From assembly GCA_947497245.1 (NCBI GenBank), contig CANMFO010000001.1, positions 992,001 to 1,056,000 on the forward strand: a DNA stretch of 64,000 nucleotides, given 5' to 3'. Under the pieces are notes generated by a model, which searched no databases, was not told where the DNA came from, and saw only the letters and a list, made by a program, of their open reading frames with translations. Origin of the DNA: an uncultured Flavobacteriaceae bacterium. Lineage in GTDB: Bacteria; Bacteroidota; Bacteroidia; Flavobacteriales; Flavobacteriaceae. This document shows positions 34,670 to 43,483 of this stretch, one piece after another (positions within the stretch are counted from its first letter, which is position 1; every line of letters starts with the position of its first letter). A program made the translations under genes and the position numbers.

Positions 34670-35596
34670 TCATTTCCGCTGGGTTTCAGGTTGCATTATT
34701 TCTACTTTTTTGACCTCTCCACTGGATAGGTCCAAGAGGTAAAGTCCCATAGGAATCTTGTTGTGCCATTCGAAGATCAGTTGATTTTCCGAAGGGTCCC
34801 ATTTGGCGTGCAGTTCCTGCCCCTCCAGATTGGTAATCCGTCGTAGGTTCGTACCGTCGGTGTCCATGAGATAGAGGTTAAAATCTCCGGAATCGCTCAG
34901 TTCCGGATCGTCGCGGTTCGAATGAAAGACGATTTGGCTCCCATCCGGGGAATATTCCGGAAACCAGTTGATGCCCTTTAGGGAGGTCAGTTGTTGGAGG
35001 TCCGAGCCATCCCGGTCCATGGTGAAGATATTGTACTGGTCCTTGTGGTCGACATCGGAGGTAAAAACAATCCGGCCCTTCCGGCATATCCGGGGGTACC
35101 AATTCTGACCATCTGGATTGTGCAAGGGCCGAACGTCCGTTCCGTCCGGGTTCATTTCAAACATTTTCACCTTGCCCCCAACGGGCACTACATTAAAGAC
35201 GAGCCTTTCCCCTTCCGGCGACCAATGGGGTTCCACATTGTAGTCGGGCAGATCGGTAAGCTGTACCAAATTGGAGCCATCGGCATTCATGATAAAAATT
35301 TGCGCCCCGTCATCCACGTCCCCGTGAAACGCAATCTTTCTTCCATCGGGAGACCATACCGGCCCTTTTTTGATACGGGCCTCTGGAAAATGCGTAAGTC
35401 GTTGTGCATTTTTCCCATCCCTATCGGCAACATAAATTTCCCAAACATCCCGGGCCGCATCTGGGGCATGGACAAATGCAATTTTTCTTCCATCCGGTGA
35501 AAAAGCGGGCCTCCCCAGAAGACCACCGAGTTCGCTTTTGGCAGACTGACCGCTCATAAATTGAATGGCCATGATCACCAACAGTATATTTTTCAT
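34670..35596 (-). CDS. Secreted TolB-like PD40 propeller protein
   Basis: The ATG at 35596 (MKNILLVIMAIQFMSGQ) gives a signal peptide; the longer frame from 35752 adds 52 residues without signal character. The 308-residue protein has six or so TolB/PD40 blades of the form FSPDGRKIAFVH, WSPDGRKIAFHG, WSPEGERLVFNV, YSPDGSQIVFHS and WDPSENQLIFEW, each with a downstream I(Y/F)VAD/IFIMNADGSN partner. This is the dipeptidyl-peptidase/TolB-type propeller without an attached hydrolase domain. It probably binds a partner protein or peptide in the periplasm. Confidence 0.85.
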   Translation of the reverse strand: MKNILLVIMAIQFMSGQSAKSELGGLLGRPAFSPDGRKIAFVHAPDAARDVWEIYVADRDGKNAQRLTHFPEARIKKGPVWSPDGRKIAFHGDVDDGAQIFIMNADGSNLVQLTDLPDYNVEPHWSPEGERLVFNVVPVGGKVKMFEMNPDGTDVRPLHNPDGQNWYPRICRKGRIVFTSDVDHKDQYNIFTMDRDGSDLQQLTSLKGINWFPEYSPDGSQIVFHSNRDDPELSDSGDFNLYLMDTDGTNLRRITNLEGQELHAKWDPSENQLIFEWHNKIPMGLYLLDLSSGEVKKVEIMQPETQRK

Positions 35597-35774
35597 AGGC
35601 TTTACTTGGAATCTATAGATTGAACGTTTGTGCAATATAGCCCCTCCCCTTTTGTCATAGTTCGGAAAGAAGTGCGGATGCAGGAATCCATACGATTTTG
35701 GCCGAGAAAAGCCCAAAAATGACTTTTTATGCTTTGTCCTGACAATTGTCATGTTATTTGAAGGGCATCCCGTC

Positions 35775-35782
35775 TACATTTG
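35775..35782 (+). promoter_or_regulatory. Perfect -7 box before the copper-locus small gene
   Basis: TACATTTG matches TAnnTTTG exactly and ends 5 bp before the ATG at 35788, implying little or no 5' leader. A -33 element at normal spacing is unclear. Confidence 0.4.
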
Positions 35783-35787
35783 TCCCC

Positions 35788-36165
35788 ATGAAAAGCTATG
35801 TGATCCTTTTCGTCGCGCTTTCGATGTTGGTCAAGCCTCTTTGGCCCGTGGTCGAATACGCCATGAACTATGATTACATCGTCACCGTGCTCTGTGAGAA
35901 CAAAGAAAAGCCCCAATTGCAATGTGACGGTAAATGTTATCTCGCCAAGCAGCTGGCCAAAGCATCCGAACAAAGCGATAAAGATCCGTTTGGGGAAAAC
36001 CGATCCAAAATCCGGACGCAGTATCCCGTCTTTTTCCAGCCCTTACGGCCCATCCATCTTACAACCGCATTTTTGTTGGCCCCCCAAGACAACTTCAAGG
36101 GTGGCCCTGTTTTGATTTCCACACTTTTTACCTCGGATATTTCCGAGCCTCCCGAGTTGGGCTGA
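35788..36165 (+). CDS. Small cysteine-containing protein of a copper-receptor locus
   Basis: The ATG at 35788 gives 125 residues beginning MKSYVILFVALSMLVKPLWPVVEY, a hydrophobic N-terminal anchor; the frame from 35746 adds 14 unlikely residues. The key segment is VLCENKEKPQLQCDGKCYLAKQL, with C...CxxxC spacing suited to metal or thiol chemistry. This small family commonly precedes TonB-dependent receptors in flavobacteria and has no assigned function. The TonB receptor starts 95 bp downstream. A perfect -7 box ends 5 bp before the start codon. Confidence 0.65.
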   Translation: MKSYVILFVALSMLVKPLWPVVEYAMNYDYIVTVLCENKEKPQLQCDGKCYLAKQLAKASEQSDKDPFGENRSKIRTQYPVFFQPLRPIHLTTAFLLAPQDNFKGGPVLISTLFTSDISEPPELG

Positions 36166-36260
36166 TTCCGTTCATTGTACTGGCTTGCTCCCATGGATGT
36201 GTTTACATCCCGGGCCGGTCCGTACCCTTTAACCTATTGAATTGGTCCAAAACAAAACCG

Positions 36261-38330
36261 ATGAAAACCGAGTTTGAAAAGGGGTCGCATCCCTATGGGG
36301 GGGGCGGCCCAAAAAAGAAGACCCTGGTCCTTGCGCTGCTCTCTTTTGTGCTATCGCACTGGGTCGTCCAAGGACAGGAAATCCAAATAGATCCCATAAC
36401 CGATTCCATACTGCCCATTAGCCTGGAAGAGATTATTTTGATCTCCTCTTACAAAAGGTCATTGGAACATAAATCGCACCACAAACCACTTTCTACCCTC
36501 GACGAATATCTGGAGTCCTCCAAAAAGGTGGGCATGATCAAACGGGGTGCCTATGCCTGGGAACCCGTATTGAACGATATGGGTTCGGAAAGGTTGGCAG
36601 TGACCATTGACGGAATGCGAATTTTTGGGGCCTGTACGGACCGTATGGACCCTATAACCTCCTATGTGGACGTCTCGAACCTATCGGATGTGCACGTGGC
36701 CTGTGGCCAACAAGGAGCCGAACAGGGAGCCACCATTGGCGGTGCCATTGACCTGCGCTTGGAAAAGAGCAATTTTAAGCCCCTTGGCTGGACCGGTTCC
36801 GTGGAAACCGGTGGTGAGTCCAACAATGCCGCACAGATTATCGGGGGCGAACTCAATTACTCCGATGAGCGGTTCTATCTGGATACCGATATCATTTACC
36901 GCAAGGCTGAAAATTATACCGCCGGCGGTGGGCAGGAGGTCGCCTATTCACAGTTTGAGAAATATAACCTCTCCGCCAATACCGGCTATAGGGTATCCGA
37001 CGATCAACGGGTACTGGCCAGCTTCATCTTTGACGAGGCCCGCGATGTAGGGTACCCCGCTTTGCCGATGGACGTATCCCTGGCCCGAGCCTTTATCGGT
37101 TCCGTCAGTTGGGTACAAACCGATTTGATAGGAGGTTTTGAACAATGGGAAACCAAGTTGTACGCCAATTCCATTACCCATATCATGGATGACAGCGAAC
37201 GCCCCGATGTGCCCATCCGAATGGATATGCCCGGTTGGAGCGATACCTATGGATACTATTCCCAGGTCAGGTTAAAACTCGATAAGCATGCTTTTTTGAT
37301 GAAACTGGACGGGTTTTACAACCGCTCCCTTGCCGAAATGACCATGTATCCGAACAATCCCGGTGAACCGGAAATGTTCATGCTCACCTGGCCCGATGTC
37401 CGGACCTTGAACACGGGCTTTTACGCCGAGGATGAAATCGAACTGAAAGCAAGTTCCCTAAAGCTTTCAGGACGGCTCGCCCTCCAAGGGTTCCGGGTGG
37501 CCGATGCCCTGGGTTTGAACAGTCTGCGAATATTTTATCCCGAAATGCAGCGACGGCAGAGCCGTTTCCTGAAAAGTGTCTCGACCCAATATCACAGGAA
37601 ATTCAAGACGGTACACTTTAACGGTGGACTTTCCTATGGTGACCGGGCACCCTCGGTCTCCGAAGGCTTCGGCTTTTATCTGTTCAACAGCTTCGACAAC
37701 CACGACTATATCGGTGATCCCGATCTAAAAAATGAAAAGGCCATCGAAGTGAACGCGAAGCTCTCCCTGCCCTTGGAAAAACTCACTTTGGGCGTTGAGG
37801 GAAATTATTTCCATACGATGGACTACATCATTGGGGAACTAAATCCCGCGCTTAGCGTCATGACCATTGGGGCCGAAGGGGTAAAAGTCTACAAAAACCT
37901 GGATTACGCGCAGCTTTACAATGCGACCCTGGACGCCAAATACCAGATTACGCCTGCGCTCATATGCTCCGGATTGCTATCGTACCACAGGGGTACGGAC
38001 CAGGATGGCCGTAACCTGCCCTTTATCAGTCCCTTGGTATACAACGCCATGCTGCAATACAGCCGCGGAAAATTTACGGGCTCCCTGATGATGCGGGGAG
38101 CGGGAGACCAAGTGCATTTCAACCCGGGATTCGGCGAGGACCGCACCGACGGCTATACCATGTTCTCCCTGTCATTGGGAAAATCCTTTTCGATCAACCA
38201 GGACAACCTCTATGTAAAGGCTGGGGTCGAGAACATCTTTGATACCTTTTATTCCACCTATTCGGACTGGAACAACATACCCCGCATGGGCCGTAACCTG
38301 TATATGACGGTTTCCTATGCCATTAACTAA
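36261..38330 (+). CDS. TonB-dependent receptor with OprC/NosA-like CxxxM site
   Basis: The ATG at 36261 is preferred over a TTG at 36237. The 689-residue product has a hydrophobic signal, a plug domain (DEYLESSKKVGMIKRGAYAWEP...GSERLAVTIDGMRIFGACTDRMDP) and a long barrel with aromatic-rich strands ending NLYMTVSYAIN. GACTDRMDP places a CxxxM at the plug apex, as in the OprC/NosA copper receptors, where Cys and Met bind copper. The adjacent Met/His-rich lipoprotein supports a copper role. It should take up copper or a copper complex across the outer membrane with TonB energy. The conserved site is seen; the metal is inferred. Confidence 0.85.
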   Translation: MKTEFEKGSHPYGGGGPKKKTLVLALLSFVLSHWVVQGQEIQIDPITDSILPISLEEIILISSYKRSLEHKSHHKPLSTLDEYLESSKKVGMIKRGAYAWEPVLNDMGSERLAVTIDGMRIFGACTDRMDPITSYVDVSNLSDVHVACGQQGAEQGATIGGAIDLRLEKSNFKPLGWTGSVETGGESNNAAQIIGGELNYSDERFYLDTDIIYRKAENYTAGGGQEVAYSQFEKYNLSANTGYRVSDDQRVLASFIFDEARDVGYPALPMDVSLARAFIGSVSWVQTDLIGGFEQWETKLYANSITHIMDDSERPDVPIRMDMPGWSDTYGYYSQVRLKLDKHAFLMKLDGFYNRSLAEMTMYPNNPGEPEMFMLTWPDVRTLNTGFYAEDEIELKASSLKLSGRLALQGFRVADALGLNSLRIFYPEMQRRQSRFLKSVSTQYHRKFKTVHFNGGLSYGDRAPSVSEGFGFYLFNSFDNHDYIGDPDLKNEKAIEVNAKLSLPLEKLTLGVEGNYFHTMDYIIGELNPALSVMTIGAEGVKVYKNLDYAQLYNATLDAKYQITPALICSGLLSYHRGTDQDGRNLPFISPLVYNAMLQYSRGKFTGSLMMRGAGDQVHFNPGFGEDRTDGYTMFSLSLGKSFSINQDNLYVKAGVENIFDTFYSTYSDWNNIPRMGRNLYMTVSYAIN

Positions 38331-38357
38331 ATCAATTAAACATTAAAATCAGTATTG

Positions 38358-39212
38358 ATGAAAACGATAAAATTCTTATTTGCAACACTAGTGCTATCCT
38401 TAAGCTTTACCGCTTGTAACGATGACGGGGATGATCCGATCATCGTCGAGGAAAACCCACTTGCCGAGTACAAACTATTGACCAATGTCAAAGCGAACAA
38501 TCATAGCATTGAGATCTATTCGGAACAGCAGGAGTTCACCCTGGGGTACAACGAGCTTTTTCTCCGAATTAAGGATGAGGCCACCGACAGCTATATTTCC
38601 AATGCGGAAATTTCCTGGAAACCCATGATGCACATGACCGAAATGATGCACTCCTGCCCCAAATCGGGCGTTTCCAAGACCGAAAATGCTTCGGTCTATA
38701 AAGGATTTACCGTGTTCCAAATGCCCGGAAATGCGGATGAATATTGGGAATTGGGCCTGGAATATTCGGTAGCGGGGCAGACTTACAACGCGACCGAACG
38801 CATTGAGGTCAAAGCACCGGCCGATGGCAAACAAAGGGTCAGCGTGTTCATGGGAACCGACGACACCCGTTATGTACTGGCCATGCTGCCCATGGCGCCC
38901 GAAGTGGCCCTCAACGATTTTTCGGCCCTACTCTTTAAAATGGAGAGCATGATGGCCTTTCCGGCGGTCGAGGACTTTACCGTGGTGCTGGATCCCCGAA
39001 TGCCGGGCATGGGCAACCATAGCTCGCCAAACAATGAAGATTTAACCTATGACGCATCCGACGGCATGTACCGGGGAAAGCTGTCCCTAACCATGACGGG
39101 CTATTGGAAAATCAATCTGATACTCGAAAATGAAAACGGGGAAGCGGTAAAGGGTGAGGCCGTTACCGATGATAATGAAAGCAGTAGCCTGTTTTTCGAG
39201 ATCGAATTTTAA
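38358..39212 (+). CDS. Met/His-rich lipoprotein of the copper locus
   Basis: The ATG at 38358 gives 284 residues with lipoprotein signal FLFATLVLSLSFTACNDDGDD (lipobox FTAC). The middle of the chain has MMHMTEMMHSCP and, later, DPRMPGMGNHSSPN, dense in Met and His residues suited to Cu(I) binding. The arrangement W-K-P-M-M-H-M recalls YtkA/FixH-like domains of copper chaperones. It begins 27 bp after the receptor stop and is closed by a terminator at 39241, so the three genes form an operon or close unit. It probably accepts copper at the outer membrane from the receptor. Confidence 0.7.
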   Translation: MKTIKFLFATLVLSLSFTACNDDGDDPIIVEENPLAEYKLLTNVKANNHSIEIYSEQQEFTLGYNELFLRIKDEATDSYISNAEISWKPMMHMTEMMHSCPKSGVSKTENASVYKGFTVFQMPGNADEYWELGLEYSVAGQTYNATERIEVKAPADGKQRVSVFMGTDDTRYVLAMLPMAPEVALNDFSALLFKMESMMAFPAVEDFTVVLDPRMPGMGNHSSPNNEDLTYDASDGMYRGKLSLTMTGYWKINLILENENGEAVKGEAVTDDNESSSLFFEIEF

Positions 39213-39240
39213 AGTGGTTTTGTTTTATTGTTTGTATGGG

Positions 39241-39271
39241 AAAGGTCGTTTCGAAGGGAACGACCTTTTTT
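39241..39271. terminator. Bidirectional terminator after the copper locus
   Basis: AAAGGTCGTT (39241-39250) pairs with AACGACCTTT (39259-39268) around an 8-nt loop, with T-runs on the plus side and A/T-rich flank on the other. It ends 23 bp beyond the stop codon of the minus-strand microprotein, so it can terminate both. Confidence 0.75.
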
Positions 39272-39294
39272 AATACGGGCGCATTGGTGGATGG

Positions 39295-39402
39295 TCAGGT
39301 TTTCCGTTTCCTTTCGGACAACATTCCCTGCAGGATAAGGGCGATGACCCCTCCGGAAAAGCAGAGGTTAAAAATCAAAAGAATATCGATCCATACAGAC
39401 AT
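39295..39402 (-). CDS. 35-residue membrane microprotein, copy 1
   Basis: A short minus-strand gene not previously given a product. It encodes MSVW then IDILLIFNLCFSG, GVIALILQG and MLSERKRKT: one hydrophobic segment with a basic C-terminal tail, an inner-membrane topology. A second copy at 40099-40212 shares the same core with mostly synonymous base changes, strong support for real coding. A terminator lies just beyond its stop. Function is unknown; single-helix proteins of this size often act as small subunits or regulators of membrane complexes. Confidence 0.65.
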   Translation of the reverse strand: MSVWIDILLIFNLCFSGGVIALILQGMLSERKRKT

Positions 39403-39542
39403 CGTTCAAGTATTTTCAACCACTGTTCCAACAACCGTGCCATTCGAGAAATGGGTAGCCTACATGCCTATTTTTCCCAAACTCCCATTTGGATTCCAGA
39501 ACACGGCTTGCTAACTTCACCCTAACCAATATCCGTTCGATT

Positions 39543-39944
39543 ATGATGAAATTTAGGGGTTTTACGATTGGCCAGGCCCTGTTAGTGTCCGCCCTAGGCT
39601 TGTTCAGTACGGCCTTGGGAGCCCAGCAAGACCCGATCCAAGTCCAAAAAGCGTTTCACCATGTCCTGCTCTACCAATGGTCTGATACCGTTACGGAGGC
39701 GGAAAAAGAACAGCTTATCGATCTGTTCAACGGTTTGCCCCGTGCGGTGGAGGGAGTTTTGGAAGTAGAGGTCAACACGCTCCTCCGGGCATCCGTTGAC
39801 TATGACTTTCGCGTGCACCTGCGCTTCTCCGGCCTGGAGGCACTGCACCGATATGAAAATCATAGGGAGCATAACAAGATAGTGGCCTTGGCGGACCGGG
39901 TCATTACAGGGCATTTTTACTACCGGTACTGGGACGAACCTTGA
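39543..39944 (+). CDS. Secreted Dabb-family (stress-responsive A/B barrel) protein
   Basis: The ATG at 39543 gives MMKFRGFTIGQALLVSALGLFSTALGAQQ, a signal peptide, and 133 residues; the longer frame from 39489 adds 18 residues before it. The mature part has the Dabb dimeric ferredoxin-like fold: FHHVLLYQWSDTVTEAEKEQL, VEGVLEVEVNTLL, DYDFRVHLRFSGLEALHRY and HREHNKIVALADRV. The His-Val start of the first strand and the D-F-x-L/V-H strand are the family's conserved features. Dabb proteins bind small ligands or act as olivetolic-acid-cyclase-like enzymes; a role in stress is unproven here. It lies alone between the two microprotein genes on the opposite strand. Confidence 0.75.
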   Translation: MMKFRGFTIGQALLVSALGLFSTALGAQQDPIQVQKAFHHVLLYQWSDTVTEAEKEQLIDLFNGLPRAVEGVLEVEVNTLLRASVDYDFRVHLRFSGLEALHRYENHREHNKIVALADRVITGHFYYRYWDEP

Positions 39945-40098
39945 ACGCACCTTTCCAGAGCGGTCAGCACTGCTTCGTGCCAGTGGGTTTTCACAGCCCA
40001 TCCGGTTGCTTTTCCCAAGGCGGAAAGAAATATAGATTATTTTTTTTGTTTAAACAAGAGTATGTAAACTACACAAAACCAATTATATGCAGTGTTGT

Positions 40099-40212
40099 TC
40101 AGGGAGTCTTCCGCTTTCGTTCGGACAGCATGCCCAAGAGGATAAAGGCAATTATCACTCCGGAAAAACAAAGGTTGAAAATCAGAAGAATATCGATAAA
40201 TAGAGTCATCAT
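40099..40212 (-). CDS. 37-residue membrane microprotein, copy 2
   Basis: Encodes MMTLF then IDILLIFNLCFSG, VIIAFILLG and MLSERKRKTP. It is identical to copy 1 across IDILLIFNLCFSG and the C-terminal MLSERKRKT, with conservative changes between. Of the differing codons in the shared 31-residue core, about 11 are synonymous and about 4 change the residue (for example TTG to CTG, AGG to CGA), a pattern of selection on protein. A longer frame runs upstream to 40368 but lacks conservation, so the start at 40212 or 40209 is chosen. The terminator of the lipoprotein gene lies upstream, so it likely has its own promoter. Confidence 0.65.
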   Translation of the reverse strand: MMTLFIDILLIFNLCFSGVIIAFILLGMLSERKRKTP

Positions 40213-40309
40213 TGGTTTGTTTTCTGGTTCTATATCAACAATTGGGTCGCACCGCTGCGGCGTCTCCCTGCTGGAAATCGTCATGCACCATACAAAAACA
40301 AAACCTATG

Positions 40310-40347
40310 AAAAAGGAAAGGCCGTCTAAAAACCCGATTAGACGGCC
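40310..40347 (-). terminator. Terminator of the minus-strand lipoprotein gene
   Basis: On the minus strand GGCCGTCTAA pairs with TTAGACGGCC (plus-strand 40320-40329 and 40338-40347) around an 8-nt loop and is followed by CTTTCCTTTTT. It lies about 60 bp after the stop of the lipoprotein gene 40406-40771. Confidence 0.75.
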
Positions 40348-40405
40348 CTGTCCGATGCCTCTGGGCATCAGGAAACAACATTTTGGTCCTTAAGCTACAT
40401 AGCGC

Positions 40406-40771
40406 TTATCCTCCAAATATGGGCATACATCTAAATGCGTTCTTGTCAACGCCGATGCCGCACTCCCATTGGGATTCTGATAGGTAGGCACCGTTCTGTT
40501 CTATTTTATAGTATAGTGTGCTGCCCTTCATGGGCACCCACATATTCTTCCCTTCCATGACCACCGTTTTGATGCGTTCGGTATCATCGACATAGTTTGC
40601 AAACCGGGTTCCTTTGGTGAAGGTGCCATCCATCAGGTATCGGCCATCGAAACTGCTTTCGCTGACCTCCACACCGATAATTTCGGCTTGGGGCTCCTTT
40701 TCGCAGGAGCCAATGAGCGCGCTAAAAAGAATAAAAACGACACTATAGGCGATTTGGGTTATTCTCGGCAT
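40406..40771 (-). CDS. Small lipoprotein of unknown function
   Basis: A 121-residue lipoprotein. Signal AYSVVFILFSALIGSC ends in lipobox IGSC. The mature part (CEKEPQAEIIGVEVSESSFDGRYLMDG...) is a short beta-rich domain with few distinctive features and ends with NAFRCMPIFGG, containing a second Cys that may pair with the Cys in ESQWECGIG. I do not recognise a family. It is an independent unit with a terminator downstream. The upstream 234-bp spacer to the GH20 gene stop shows no hairpin or repeat. Confidence 0.6.
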   Translation of the reverse strand: MPRITQIAYSVVFILFSALIGSCEKEPQAEIIGVEVSESSFDGRYLMDGTFTKGTRFANYVDDTERIKTVVMEGKNMWVPMKGSTLYYKIEQNGAYLSESQWECGIGVDKNAFRCMPIFGG

Positions 40772-41005
40772 AAATAATAAAGGTTTTAATAAGATTTGGA
40801 GCTACAAGTTTACAGAATATGCAAACACCTTTTGATGGAATCCACTAAAATTCGTTGAACTGCCCCCGGGACTGCACTTGGTCTATTTTATTGGTATTTC
40901 AACCCATTTGGAGCTAAAGGGACACCTCCTTGAAACGCAAAATGGAAAATACAGCTATGACGAACCGACCTTGGTCGAGGTGTTTTGTACCCCTGTTCGG
41001 ACTGC

Positions 41006-43483
41006 CTATTTTGGACTATGCAGCAATTTCTGGACGCCATTGACCATCGGCAGTGTGGTGCCCCCGTAGGCCCTGTTGGCCCGGGCCAACAGGGTATCTA
41101 GGTCCCGTTCTGGCAAGTTGGGCCCTTTTCCGTTCAAAACGGCCAATGCCTGTTTGGAAAGTTCGGAAAGGTGCTGGGAATGTGGTTTTATCTCCTGAAG
41201 TTGTTCCATGCGCTCCATAAGTGGGGCGGTGCCCAAGGCTATCTCTTGCCCCTTCCCGTCTATGGGGTTTCCAAGGGTCTCAAAAATGGGGATCAAGCGG
41301 GTATGGTTTTCCGACCAGTCGCGCAGTTGATATTCCAGATGTTTTTTGAGGACAGTGTCGCCCGTCGCAAGAAATCGATCTACATCGGCGTTGAATTGGT
41401 ATGCGATGTAGCTTTCCGGTCTTGCTGCGTCCACCATCCGGTTCAGTGGGGTACTGGTGTACAATTGCGGTTCATATATGCGCATCCTATTAAAAAATTT
41501 GTCCTCTTCGAGTACGCTGGCAAGGGTCTCCAATGCACCCCAGTACTTTTCCGGGGCCATTTCACGTATTAGGGCCTTAGTATTGGAGCGGTGCTGTAAT
41601 CCTGTTTTTTCTAGGACCGTATCTAGGGAAATCAATCTACGGTACATGTCCTCTACATTGGTCGTAAGTTCCTTTGGGCTCCATAATTTTTCGGCTACGG
41701 CCGCCGCTCTTGGCCATATTCGGGATTCCACGGTCCTATCATCGGCCATCTCGGTCCACATACAGGCTTCACCGCCCAATATCAGGGCTTCCTCTTCAGG
41801 CGTGGGGGGCACAATTTTTTCGAACTTGGGTAGGGCGCTGGCATGGGGCATATCGGAACCGCCCAAGCGTTTGCCCAAGTAATCGAGGTTCATAATGGCG
41901 ATTCTGGCCGATCCCTTCAAGGAATCCTCGACAATATTCAGCTCATAGTCCATTTGGCCAAAAGGGGTTTCCAGGCTAAAGCGCAGTATACCGTTCTCCA
42001 AAGTGGCTTCAGGAAAGCTGACAAAACTGTCCATGAACTTGGTTACCCCGCGGAGGTCCTTTCCTTCCCCGAAAAGATAAAGTTCTCCAGGGACCTCATT
42101 GCCCTGTACGTACAATTTGCCCTCCCATGATTTCCATTGCATCGAGTCGATATCTATGGTGACCGCACTGGGGATTACCAGGGGGTCAACCTTGTAATGC
42201 GCGGCAGCGGGCTGTTTGTAGTCCAGGTAGTATCCGTTGGAGAGCAATGCCCGGTTGCCTAATTTGACGGCGTCCCATAATGATTTTTGGTTGCGCCATG
42301 ATTGCACTGCGATTCCCTCCTTCGGAAGGTCGGGATGGATAATCTCGTCCCAACCCAACATCTTTTTACCGTGTTTTTGCAGTATTTTCTGCATGCGTAT
42401 GTTAAAATGAGCCTGCAATTGATGGTAGTCTTCAATACCGTTTTGGGCCATATAGCTGTTGATATCAGGGTTTTTCTCCCATTGTGCCGTCTTTACCTCG
42501 TCTCCCCCAATGTGCAGGTACTCATCCGGAAACAAGGCCGCCATTTCTTCCACAAACCCATCCAAGAACGCGTAGGTGGACTCTTTAGTGGGGTCCATAA
42601 CGGGGTCGAGGATGCCAAAAATGGAATCAAGTTGGTAAGGCCCCGGGGCGCTGGCGAGCTCCGGATACCCGATAAACCAAGAAGTGGAATGCCCGGGCAC
42701 ATCGAATTCAGGAACGATGCGAATCCCTCTATCTGCGGCATGCTTCAGAATTTCCCTGATATCCTCCTGGGAAAAGTAGTTGCCCTGGGAGCCCATTTCG
42801 TGGAGTTTGGGGTATTTTTTCGATTCCACGCGAAAGCCTTGGTACTCCGATAGGTGCAGGTGCAAAACGTTCATTTTCAACATGGCCATGGCCTCTAGAT
42901 TTCGCAATATGACCTCTTTTGGGACCCAATGACGCGCCACATCGATCATAATGCCCCGCCAAGGATAGCGGGGGTTGTCGAACAGATCCATTTCGGGGAT
43001 TACCAAATTTTCGTTTTGGCGTTCGGTCAATTGCAGTAAGGATTCCAGACCATGGAGAACACCGGTATCGGAGTTGGCGGATAATTCGATGTGGGATCCC
43101 CTAACGGTCAGAACATACGATTCGTCATCGGACAGGGACGGATACTGTCCATTCTCCCGTTTACAGGCTATTGTCAGTGCATTGCCTTCTTTTTTGGACA
43201 GTTTTAAACTGGCCGATTGGCCCAGCCTGGAGAAAAAACGGTCCAAGGCGTCCTCGATCTTGGGACTGGAAACCCCGGTGATCGAATAGCCAAAATCGGC
43301 ATCGACCACAAAATGGCCATTTCGGAGTTCCAGTTTCGACGGCAATGGCATTATCCTGATCTGTGCCCTGTCCGTATCGGAAATAGGTGGGGGTTCGGGC
43401 CTTAGAAACCCAAACCAAGCGATGGCAGCTGCGATGATCAATAACAGCAAACCACCCAAAATAATTTTTACCAGCTTTTTCAT
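41006..43483 (-). CDS. GH20 beta-N-acetylhexosaminidase, membrane-anchored
   Basis: An 825-residue enzyme. An N-terminal hydrophobic stretch (about 5-27) anchors or exports it. Residues about 40-160 form the GH20b-like domain (MPLPSKLELRNGHFVV). The TIM-barrel follows with PWRGIMIDVARHWVP and LHLHLSEYQGFRVESKKYP, and the catalytic Asp-Glu pair in HIGGDEV near residue 326. WDEI and EACMWTEM further on are GH20 active-site landmarks. A C-terminal helical part extends past the usual domain. It cleaves terminal N-acetylglucosamine or -galactosamine, for example from chitin fragments or glycoconjugates. It overlaps the TetR gene by 4 bp and is probably under TetR control. Confidence 0.9.
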   Translation of the reverse strand: MKKLVKIILGGLLLLIIAAAIAWFGFLRPEPPPISDTDRAQIRIMPLPSKLELRNGHFVVDADFGYSITGVSSPKIEDALDRFFSRLGQSASLKLSKKEGNALTIACKRENGQYPSLSDDESYVLTVRGSHIELSANSDTGVLHGLESLLQLTERQNENLVIPEMDLFDNPRYPWRGIMIDVARHWVPKEVILRNLEAMAMLKMNVLHLHLSEYQGFRVESKKYPKLHEMGSQGNYFSQEDIREILKHAADRGIRIVPEFDVPGHSTSWFIGYPELASAPGPYQLDSIFGILDPVMDPTKESTYAFLDGFVEEMAALFPDEYLHIGGDEVKTAQWEKNPDINSYMAQNGIEDYHQLQAHFNIRMQKILQKHGKKMLGWDEIIHPDLPKEGIAVQSWRNQKSLWDAVKLGNRALLSNGYYLDYKQPAAAHYKVDPLVIPSAVTIDIDSMQWKSWEGKLYVQGNEVPGELYLFGEGKDLRGVTKFMDSFVSFPEATLENGILRFSLETPFGQMDYELNIVEDSLKGSARIAIMNLDYLGKRLGGSDMPHASALPKFEKIVPPTPEEEALILGGEACMWTEMADDRTVESRIWPRAAAVAEKLWSPKELTTNVEDMYRRLISLDTVLEKTGLQHRSNTKALIREMAPEKYWGALETLASVLEEDKFFNRMRIYEPQLYTSTPLNRMVDAARPESYIAYQFNADVDRFLATGDTVLKKHLEYQLRDWSENHTRLIPIFETLGNPIDGKGQEIALGTAPLMERMEQLQEIKPHSQHLSELSKQALAVLNGKGPNLPERDLDTLLARANRAYGGTTLPMVNGVQKLLHSPK

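Noticed and set aside
40213-40368. N-terminal extension of microprotein copy 2
   Set aside because: It passes through a sequence with no counterpart in copy 1 and over the terminator of the lipoprotein gene.
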